In this document: piece after piece, positions 24,082-34,700 of the stretch | Position numbering within the stretch: the first letter of the stretch is position 1 | Layout: each line of letters starts with the position of its first letter | Assembly (NCBI GenBank): GCA_903813345.2 | Contig: CAIIXF020000010.1 | Span: 7,245,169-7,309,168 of the forward strand | Direction of reading: 5' to 3' | Source: Owenia fusiformis | Lineage: Eukaryota; Annelida; Polychaeta; Sabellida; Oweniidae | Length of the DNA stretch: 64,000 nucleotides | Translations under genes and position numbers: made by a program | Notes under the pieces: generated by a model | The model's database searches: none | Seen by the model: only the letters and a program-made list of their open reading frames with translations | What the model was told of the DNA's origin: nothing

Positions 24082-25099
24082 TAATGGTTATTTGCTTGCA
24101 AATTGACTTTAATGTAATGTAATGTTTGAGATAGATGTCGCATCATACATATTGCTAGTTTTTGAAATAGCCGTCAGAGGCGGGGCATAGTGAACAAAAT
24201 TTAGGATGATAGGATGTACACAAAAACAGCTTTGCGCAGTTTGTTTGACAGAAAAATACTTAGAACATAGAAGTGATAATAATGAATCTTTGTTTGTGCT
24301 CACTAATGGGTGTTCATTAAACAGATCTTGTTTCATAGATCACGTGAAAATATCCATGGCTATGTTAGGGTATGACTCGAGTAAGTACTCGGGCCATTCG
24401 TTTAGAATTGGCGGAGCAACTTCAGGTGGCAACGTTGGTCTGAAAGACTGGGAGATAAAAGCCATGGGGAGGTGGTCTAGCCAATGTTATCAACGTTATG
24501 TGCGTACGTCAGTCGACTACTTGAGCAAGTTATCAGCTAAATTAACTGAATGTTGATATTAAAGGGTATAATATTATTGATATGTGATAACTCTGAAATG
24601 ATATGTTATGGATGTAAGTAATTGTTGGGCGATCTTTGGGCGGTTTTTATAAAAGTGTTTATGTTCTTGTTATTTTACGTTTACTTAGTATAATAAAGCA
24701 TCCGCTCATTTTAAGCCCAACACATTTCTTACTGTTTCAATATTTGTTATTATTTTGATATGCAATAACATTAATGGTTATTTGCTTGCAAATTGACTTT
24801 AATGTAATGTAATGTTTGAGATAGATGTCGCATCATACATATTGCTAGTTTTTGAAATAGCCGTCAGAGGCGGGGCATAGTGAACAAAATTTTTCCACGC
24901 CCACCCACCCTGTACATGTACTTCATTAATTCATTCTATATATATTGTACAAACGTTTAAAGGGCGGTTTTTATAAAAGTGTTTATGTTCTTGTTATTTT
25001 ACGTTTACTTAGTATAATAAAGCATCCGCTCATTTTAAGCCCAACACATTTCTTACTGTTTCAATATTTGTTATTATTTTGATATGCAATAACATTAAT
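24082..25099 (+). mobile_element. Miniature Ngaro/PAT-like tyrosine-recombinase retroelement with split direct repeats
   Basis: Order A1-ORF-B1-A2-B2. A1 24082-24202 and A2 24772-24892 are essentially identical (TGGTTATTTGCTTGCAAATT ... GGCGGGGCATAGTGAAC). B1 24638-24775 and B2 24962-25099 are essentially identical (GGGCGGTTTTTATAAAAGTG ... CAATAACATTAAT). This split-direct-repeat layout is characteristic of Ngaro and PAT-type DIRS-order retrotransposons. Between A1 and B1 only the C-terminal part of a tyrosine recombinase remains (24206-24556), so GAG, reverse transcriptase and RNase H are deleted. The near identity of the repeats implies recent activity or homogenisation. Confidence 0.85.
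24206..24556 (+). pseudogene. Tyrosine recombinase C-terminal catalytic fragment
   Basis: The frame encodes the catalytic C-terminus of a DIRS/Ngaro-type tyrosine recombinase: GHSFRIGGAT supplies the H-x-x-R pair, GRWSSQCYQRYVRT supplies GRW and the candidate nucleophilic Tyr in the usual spacing. The N-terminal half and the first catalytic Arg region are absent or only partly present (FVLTNGC... DHVK). The frame is open for about 116 codons and ends shortly before repeat B1. It joins the element's A1 repeat within a few bases, indicating an internal deletion. Probably not a functional recombinase alone. Confidence 0.85.
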
Positions 25100-25595
25100 A
25101 TCTTTTAATGACTCTTTGGATGGCATATCATGACATATTAGTCACTAAGGTAGAGCAGTTCTTCCCATTGTCGAGTTGAAGAACTGGTATCTTTATTCTG
25201 GCTAGAACCATAGACAATTCTAGCCAGTGCCAGCCTTTTATCGAGTTAGCAGCACTCTAGTAATCGCTGGTATAGGTCAGCAGTCATAGGTCAAAGAAAA
25301 AAAATCTCTAGAGATAATACTGGATTCTGTTGGTGCTGCCATCTTTATATCGGCCCAGAACCCATAAAGATAATATACCCTCTTGTATGTATCCAACAAA
25401 CCGAATATAGGTCTGAATTTATTCAGACGAAGGATACAGTCTACGCTCCCCTCCATGAGGAGGTTGTCATTAGAAAGCATATGGAATTCGAAACCTGTCA
25501 ATAGTTTAATCTTTAATTTTGTTTCTTAATTACAATAGTAAGAAATTTATGACAGCAATTTTTAAGTCGCCAAACAAATAGGGGGAGGTGTAAAT
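25100..25595. other. No gene seen
   Basis: Right flank of the retroelement; no supported exon on either strand. Confidence 0.45.
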
Positions 25596-25715
25596 CCATA
25601 CACAATATTTTTCAGCTCTCTTATACCATATACAATATTTTTTCACCCCTTCTATACCATGTACAATATTTTTCATAGCTCTCATACCATATATGATATT
25701 TTACAAAAGTTCAGG
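25596..25715. repeat. ~35-bp minisatellite (ATACCATATACAATATTTTTC)
   Basis: About four imperfect copies of CATACACAATATTTTTCAG / TATACCATGTACAATATTTT separated by CTCTCTT-like linkers. Confidence 0.65.
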
Positions 25716-26861
25716 TAAAATACAAGATACGATAATTTTGAAACTGCTGTTATTAACGTTTGGATATTTATAAGGAAATAATATTAGGAGAACCAATGCA
25801 CTACAGTAAATGTATTAATATAGGACAAATAGACTGCACATACAGACCACAAATGATTTCATTTATTGCATTATGAATAAGACACCGTTTGGGTACATCC
25901 GATTGTGTTCAGAACTTCTGTGTTCACATTTAATTATCAGGTATTTATGGAATAAGATTCATGCTACTCTTTAGTGATTCCACAACCTACTTTGACCAAA
26001 ACACTAATGCCGTAAAGAATATATTTAAAATTAGCACAAATGTACATCAATGGAATGGGTGGAACTCAGTGTTAGTGTACCTGTTACGCATGACTTACCT
26101 TTCCATGAATTACATAAATATCAATGGAATCCTTCGCAGGGAAAAAATCCTTAAAACATAATTGATGCAAAATTTAGAATGCGGAATAAAAGATTCATCA
26201 TGTGTCCTTTGAAAATAAAAGGAAGTAATGCGCTCACCATTATGATCGCCCCATGAAAAAATTAATTCATCTGATTTTTCAAAATGAGTATACTGCTTTT
26301 ATTATTACATTTATATGCACACTAGTATTGTGGACCTATATTCACACGGTGTTATGGCATGACGGTTACGTCGAGGCGATTTGCAAAATTTTGCGGTAAC
26401 GATAACAAAAAATGGCGGATGGGAAAGACAGCTTGTCCTCTTTCTCGCCTGTAGGCAAGATTCACAGATAAGATTTCCTTTTCAGCTAGTTCCATTCGGT
26501 GACGTATATATGGCTGGTTATAAAGACTGGGTTAAATCATTCTGATACTCATAGCATCTTTCTGTTTCACCTGAAACATCTCAGGGCTGAGAAGAAATGA
26601 GATGACATGGTTTATCATGATGGGGTTAAATCTGCCAGGTGGTTTACTAGAAGTGGAATATAAGCTGTAAACTTACCGACTGAGATGTTCAAGTTCATAT
26701 TTTTTAGTCCATTCTCGTGATTTCTCAGTATATATGTGCCTCAGAGCAACTCAAACTATTAACAGTAAGTATACTGTGTATAAACAAGCCATAAAATGAC
26801 AAATCCAGAACAGAAATGAACTTAGAGGATGCTCAAAATGTTCTGGTGATCGTCAAAACGT
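25716..26861. other. No gene seen
   Basis: No supported exon. A short ATGGCGGATGG near 26410 next to GGTTACGT and CGGTAACG words resembles the core of the ATGGCGG element family but has no matching end. Confidence 0.4.
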
Positions 26862-27242
26862 TGCCAAATCAGTTTTAAACTGTGTGCGAACTGAATGAAC
26901 GCAGCTACAACGTTCTACGGTCTGTTTACGAACTTCATGGACTTTCCCGGACGGGGAATGGGATTTAGAATTTTGAATCGATTCAAAATTCGATGGCGAC
27001 CATGCCGTTCTGTAATCAGGTCATGATGACCTTCTAGACTAAGGGACGGTTTATACTACGCTGCTCACCGACGTGGTGCGACCTGAACGAACTGCGAATG
27101 AGATGGACGTATTGAAGACTGTTCATGAACGAAGTAGCTAATTATTTTAGACATATATGCCGACTGCAGCCAGATTGAGCCCGTTTTACGACATTTTCGT
27201 AAGGACTGGCAAGAACGTGTAAGAACTAGTTTGGTGTGATAG
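26862..27242. mobile_element. CTATCACACCAAA-family element, truncated inverted copy
   Basis: Reverse-oriented copy of the left half of the element at 9172-9940, from the terminal TTTGGTGTGATAG at its right end to a region matching about 9555 of the full copy. Shared runs include TTTTGAATCGATTCAAAATT and CAGGTCATGATGACCTTCTA (allowing for orientation). The other terminus is missing. Confidence 0.8.
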
Positions 27243-28116
27243 TGGGATGACAGTCTTACAAGTTCGTTGGTCCCCATAGGTCCCTGGTTCAAAATGCAAT
27301 TAAACTCAGGAATTTTGTTATATTTACAAATATTTATTTCAAACTCTTAACCTCTTGACGAAATTTCTCGCCATCTCAGGTCATCCATGACAAAATCTTT
27401 CACTAGAATTGCTCTTATTTGAACAATTTTCATCCAATTTACACAAAAAAATGTTTTAAAGGTGATCTCTGTCGTCCAATTTTACTAAATTGAGCATCAC
27501 CTGTTGTATGTAGTAAAATGTCAAAAGCTGGTAAAAATGAAAATATTTGTGGTTTCAAGGGATTTTAGAACCAAAGATTCAAGAGGTTAAAGACAATATT
27601 GATCCGAAAAAGAAATGAGTAGTTATCAGTCAGTCAGTAAGAATTTGTTGATGACCTCAGTATTGAATCAAGTGGTAGGGTACCTCACCAACTTGCTGTT
27701 TGCACACACTTAATGAAAATGAGACAAATCATGGAAAATTAGGATGACCTCAACAAGAATTGAAAAAGATTATCATATGAATAATTTATTACTGGTGTCA
27801 CAGATGTCCAATTTTATCCCGATTCATGGAAAGGGACTCTTAGTTCGAAACAAATATGATTTTGTTTTTTTTGTTCCCTCACACAAGATATTCAAACATG
27901 AAGATGGTTTTTGTTTAAGGTAAAGAGATTTATTAGCTGTTGTTTTTTACTATATCATTCGGATATGCAAGTGAGAGCCAATAAAATTATGCTTCGTTTT
28001 TTAGGAAATAAATCTATGATGTCAAAACCCGAACTGAAATTGTTCCATTCTGAAGCCAAATGTTCGGAATCGAATCATGGGTTTTCAATGATCGAATCGT
28101 TCTAAAGGGTTTCGTT
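27243..28116. other. No gene seen
   Basis: AT-rich with no supported exon. Confidence 0.45.
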
Positions 28117-28650
28117 CCATGAATAATTTATGCCAATGTAACACATCCTCCAAGACATCTTCCAGACTTTCTTGGTATACATATTGAATGGTATTTCTCG
28201 AAAACTGAATTGGTGTTTATCTGGCCCGGGTAAGATTTTTTTCTAATTTTCCCAACGTCAAGGTAAAGAGGGGGAAGCCTCAGAGCTTTAGCGATGACAG
28301 GCATATTACGTCTATTACGTACCACCTTCGTTTGCGCAAATGTTCACCAGTTAGTTTTCGAATGTAACACGTCGTCGTGATGGTTTAATCGATTTAAGCA
28401 TATTATTTACATCTTTCTTTAACTTGCTATGAAATAACAAGCAAACATTTTTGTCAATTTTGACCAACCAGAGACGTGTGTCATCTCAATACATTATAAG
28501 CGTACGTCATCTTTGAACTCTGGGGTTAATCCCCCTGGTCAAGTCATCTTGTCATCTTGCCATCTTGTTTTGTCTTTTGCATGTCATGCTTAAATTATTC
28601 TGAACTTGTTAAAATGGTGGGGAATTCAAATATTTGAAAAAAATTAAATG
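28117..28650. repeat. Dispersed repeat, copy 2
   Basis: Blocks near 28117-28235 and 28610-28650 match 541-660 and 930-985 in the same order, with a diverged spacer. Confidence 0.45.
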
Positions 28651-28746
28651 AACATTACATCTGAATTGTGCATTTGCATACAATGCAGGTTATAAATGTA
28701 TGAAATAATGTGGTATTTTAAGATGAACGTTTTATGTTCAATCTGT

Positions 28747-31700
28747 TCAAAAATGACTGATGTTCATGTGTACGCTGTTTACATTGTGCCCTCCACATGT
28801 TTGAGCGTTGTTTCCACTACATTTGAAATTGCATTCACTCTGAGGACTTGCTCCATATCTCCCAAAGGTGTTACCACAATAACATTCTTTCCAATATTGA
28901 AGTCCAGCGTACATATAACCTATAATAAGAAGCCCACCACACATGTAACCTATTAAATAAAAGCTAACATTATTATAGAACCAAGAATGTAGTCAGAATC
29001 AAAATGTAGATAAGGCAAATATACATTTTTAATAATTTGTTCCTCTACAAAATGTTAACACAATAACAGCCCTGGCTGTTATGTCATATTCCGCAACGAA
29101 TATGGCATATTCATTTGCGGTGTATGACAGATTTACCTGCGGTATATGGCATACACACTTACCAATGAAAGCGTGATATGGAAGTACGCAATTGTCAATT
29201 GCATCGATTGAACGAACAAGTAAAACTTTATAAATTATTATAATGATTACTGAATCAACAGTACAGTTTATCGAATACATCAACGTATGCAGAAGTATTA
29301 CTCACCAATCTCACCTTATAAACTTATTCAATCAATCCAGGATTCATTAAATTCAGCGTGGTTTTACACTTAGAGTCGATTCTCGCAACCAATCAAACTA
29401 AGGCTTTCTGTATTACGTTTTCACCTGCGGAATATGTCATATTCACCTGCGGTATATGGCATATTCCGCAATTGAGTATGGCATATTCGGCAGGTGAGTA
29501 TCGGGTATTCACTGAAATCAATGTATCGCATATTCACTGCGGAATATCGCATACCCACCTGCGGAATATCCCATATACCGCAGGTGAGTATGGCATATTC
29601 ACCCGTATCACAAATACCGCGCAACCATGAATGTATGCCATATTCCGCGTAACACAGCAGACTCAGGACTGACTTCATTTTTTCCAAATCATCTACAAGT
29701 TCAAATCTGACTTTACATTTATATTTAAGATTTGACCTTCAATGACCTTTTCATGATCATAAAGGTTAAAAAAGGTCAAAAAGGTATTTTTCAACTTGCA
29801 TCAAATTGACCATTTTTTCAGATTTAAGATTTGACCTTCAATTACCTTCTCGAGGTCAAAGAAAGGTCAAAAACGTATTTTTAACTTGTATTGACCAATT
29901 TAAAAAAAATCATCTACAAGTTCTCAGAAATTCAAATCTGCCTTTAGATTTGAGATTTTACCTTCAATGACTTTCTTAAGGTCATAAAAGGTCTTTTTTA
30001 GTTGCTTCAAATTGACCAATTTTTTTTCAAAATCATCTACAGAGTTCTCAAATCTCATAATAGAGATTTCACATTTTGGCATGCCATCTCCCGATACCTT
30101 GGTGACCTAAGTCATGTGATCATTTATATCCAATCAGAATGCATTTCTGCCACATAGTGATAGCATAGTGATCCAAAGCTAAACCAAGGTGTAGGAAGGG
30201 TTTATATTATCATATAGAAGGGGTGCACTTTTCTAATTGGCCATGGTTGACATGCATGTTTGCAAACTTAGTACTGGCATCAAGAGCTCTGACTGGCATC
30301 CTAATGCCTTGGTCACATAGCCTCCGATTTTCACTACGGCGCCCGGCCGATGAGTATTTTGTTCAAAATCGGCCGGCGAGCCCGGGCATCGTACGGGCGC
30401 CGGGCGATGATCGCCACTCATCGGCCGATTTCTAGACATCGTACGGGCGCCGGCAGAGTTTTATCGCGGAGATAAAAGTTGCCGATGTTTTGGCGATTTT
30501 TTCTCAACCAAACTCATCGGTACCTACCCGGCCGTGTCCCGTCCGGTCATCGTACGATTATCTTACGGCGCCCGGTGGCATCGCACGGTCATCTTGAGAT
30601 TTTGCATGCTGATTTGTTGATAAATCTTAATAATGATTACTTATAAAGTGATATAAAGGTTTTAGAAATAATGAGGTAAGGAATTATAATTACTACACAC
30701 TGTCAGAGATTTTTTATAAAACATAAATGGAACGATTAGACTTGTAGATTAGACTGTAAAACAATGACACACATTTGAATTGCTGGGTGGGTGGGTAGGT
30801 TGATCTAGTCGTTCTTATATTGACATTAATCGTGTATGTCTGTCATACACATTGAATAGAGTGATACATTTTTATGCGTATATTCACTCATGCATATATA
30901 TACCATTACAAACCATTTATTTAAAAAATCTTCTGAATGTTTTTGTGAGTACAGTATTTTCAAAGGTCACAATTTTAATACTGTCTCAATTACAGTTAAT
31001 ATGTCAAAGGCTAAGGATAGAGGGGATAAGGCCAATGGACCATATATGAGGAAGGCCTTGGGAAGACAGGTGGAAAAAGACAATAACAATGCTAGTGAAC
31101 TGGTGGATGATGAAGATTTAGATGTGTGTGGGGAAGAGGGTTTTCCATTTGAAATAAAAGAAAAAATTGCCAATTTTTTTGATGATAGGCCATATTTTTA
31201 TGACCAAACAAATTTACGAGAACAGACAAAAGAAAGATGCAGAAATAGGGAATTTTGCTAATAGCATCGGATGGACAGGTAGACATAATATTTGTTTATA
31301 TGAAAGATCTAAAAATGAATTAAGGTCAGGGTGCACTTTGATGAAAAGACCACGTGCAGTATGGCAAGTGATTTTAGACGGTCATATCATTCACCATGAG
31401 TACTTTCTGGGCATAAATACAGTGTTTCTATTAAAACAATATGTTTTCTTTTAATTGAAGTATCCATGATAGTAAAAATATCAATCAAACAATTTGAAAA
31501 ATTATGAATAGGGATCCCATGTCAGCATTTTTTTCTAAATATTGAACCTATTTAGAGGATCTTCTTTTTCTGATTTTTATTGCATGAAAACATTATAATC
31601 CTGGAAGTCCTGTCTATCGAAGTATTTCGTTTTCAAATCTTGCATTCATGCCATGTGGAACAGTCAAACTGGGTCATACAAGAATTTAGTATAAATCTAG

Positions 31701-34700
31701 AGGCCTGTAGATCGACCGATGTCCTGGCGGATGCCGTACGGCCATCGGCAGATAGCCTTGCGATACCCGTGCGATGTCTTTCAGATTCAATTGATTGCGG
31801 GCGCCGTACGTTGCCTGTACTAATGTGACCATACTCACGATTAGATCAAGACATCGGTGAAAAGTCACCGGCGCCCGGTCGATTTATAAATCGGCCGATG
31901 ACTACTCATCGGCCGGCGCCCGGCGGCTATGTGACCTAGGCATAACAAATAAATTCATACTACACTGATGCCTGGGTCACATTTGCTCCGTTTGTTCAAT
32001 ATTGTATTCAATTAATATTTTGAACAAAATTCTCAATCGGCATGGCGCCGTAGTGAAAATCGGAGAAATCTGCATTACTTGTACACAGTGTATACCGATA
32101 GCCCATTTTCAGCATAGCAATTTCTAAGAAGGGTTTCCAAAATGCTCCATCATGGAATACCTTGACCCCCTCTTCTTACATGATAGACACAGACATGTTC
32201 TTAGATGCGATGTGTACCAGAATGAAAGCTCTGGCTTCTTCCTAACTTGGCGGGAAGTACTTTCTTGATCATTAAAAATGAATGCCATTGTCACAGGAAC
32301 TCTGCATTTTATGTAAATCCATTGAATATTTATCTGCATGCTCGAAGTTAAGTAAGTTAAGAAGATCAGATTCTTTATAACACTTGATCCAAATCTATTT
32401 GATATTCAAAATCTAAGTAAACCTCTCTTTTTGAAGAACCAACTATTTATCATATTACTCAGATTGGATTAATCAATATTCTCATACTCTCTCTAGTTTG
32501 TATGAATGAATGACCCTAAACATCATGTGAAAGACTTCCCAGAAAATGTGCCCAATATATCACTCTAAATCATACATGTCATAGGAGCTTTGAAATTTTG
32601 AAAAGTTGTCTGAAACAAAAATTGTGAACATAAAAAGAGAATGGATTGCTTTCTAAAGCAGTTTTCTCATTTTTCTATTTTTAGGAATGAATTCAAATTT
32701 TCAAAAGCTTCTATAATTTCGAATAATATAATTGGCATACTTTCTGAAAAATGCAATAGATTCTGTCTGGTGACCTTTCTAAAAGTCCAACTTTTAACTG
32801 TTTTTGAGTCACATTTTCTGAGTCACACTCCTCTGTGTATACTTTCTCCAGTATGTATGAATCGAAACTAGGTTAATTTCCCATGTGCCTAAACCAATAT
32901 TTTATTGTTTTATTTACTTTCTGTGTATGTGTGTATGGACTACTATTTATATTTTTCCAATGTATATATGAAACAATAAATTTTAACTGTGTGTATTGAC
33001 AAATATCATGTACTTTCTCCAGTGTATATGAGCAATTCATACACATTATAGATATTGTAGTACATTAAATTCGTTCATACTCACTGGTTTAGGTACATTT
33101 TATTCGTTCTGACACATTGATTAATTAACAAAATATTGAAAACACGGAAGAGAATGAACAACGTTTTGGTTCATGCACAATGGAGAAAGTACAAATCATT
33201 TGCTTAGGCATGTTGGAGAATGGACACAGAATATTTGTTCATACATGCAGGAGAAAGCACAAAAAATGTGTTCATTGAAAGTGGAGAACCCAGATTATAT
33301 ACTTTCTCCAGTTTGTATGAACAAATTCATCAATGTGTTTCATGCAACACATTTTAATTTGTAATTTAAGGTGCTATGGAAGTTAACAGAAATGACAAAA
33401 CAAAAAATGTCAAAACCATGCTGGATTCTGAAATTTTTTTGAACCAAGATAACAGAGTTCTGTTTGGACCTCCAGTCAGTTTAACTAGTTAAACATATTT
33501 ACATGACCGGGAACACAAGGAAAATGGTCAGAATGACCATAAACATGATGAAATAACCTTTCCAGCCCTCTGAAAATGTGACTGAAAAATAGCTAAAAGT
33601 AGGTGCTCAGGAAAGGTCAATGAACAGAATCTCTTGATTTTTTCAGAAAATGTGTCTAATATATTGCTCTAAATGATACAATCTTTGAAATTTTTAAAAA
33701 TTGTCTGAAACAATAATTGCTGTAGTTTAAAGGAAAATAGATCGATTTTATATTCAGTTTTTTTTCAGTTTTTTCTTTTTCTGAGAATGATATGAATTTT
33801 TTAAGATTGTATCATTTAGAGTAATATATTGGGCAATTTTTCTAAAAAAGTTAAAATATTCTGTTCAGTGACCTTTCCTGAGCACCTACTCTTAGCTATT
33901 TTTCAGTCACATTTTCAGAGGGCTGAAAAGGTCATTCCATCATGTTTATCGTCATACTGACCATTTCCTTTGTGTTCCAGGTCATGTAAATGATATGTGG
34001 AGCTAGTTAAACTGACTGGAGGTCCAAACAGAACTCTGTTATCTTGATTCAAAAAATTTTCAAAATCCAGCATGGTTTTGACATTTTTTGTTTTGTCATT
34101 TCCTGTTAACTTCCATAGCACCTTAATTTGTATTTCCAAGTAAGATTTTTTAGAGTTGTGCCTGTTTGTGAAATTTAGTCAATAAACTAACCATAAATGT
34201 CTGCAATAATAGAAAAATCAATAGTGATTTTTTGGGCATTTTGGTAAAGCCTTTGGTTTGTAATAGGAAGATTGTCTTTATCACTAGAACTGTTCTGTAT
34301 GGGGTCTTTTGCACAATTGATAAATTATATACTATACTAATACATTACTATATGGATTTGCAATGTCTAGGTTTTACTCAAGTAACTGACTCCGGTGAGT
34401 GTGTGTGTATTCAAATGTTGTGCTTATAAAATGTATCGACTCCTATACTACCTTTTGAATGAAAATAAACTCTTCCAAAAGTGATAGGACCTTAGTGCAC
34501 CCATGCCATGGTAAGGACCTTAGGTTGGCATGCCAAAATGTAAAATCTCTAATATTGTGAGCAACTAGATGGTGACATGTTGCCATGTTCATGCCTTGTT
34601 TACGTTTCTCAAACCCTGACACTACACTTCAATATTTTTGCCTGAATTTTTGCGTACATACATATATAGATATTAGTATTCTATTAGTGTGAGCCTTTTG

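Noticed and set aside
30223-30439. Overlapping frames on both strands rich in Arg, Pro and Gly
   Set aside because: Produced by the GC-rich inverted arms of the Harbinger-like element.
31580-31868. Frames on both strands between 31.6 and 31.9 kb
   Set aside because: They run through the right subterminal region of the Harbinger-like element and have no domain similarity.
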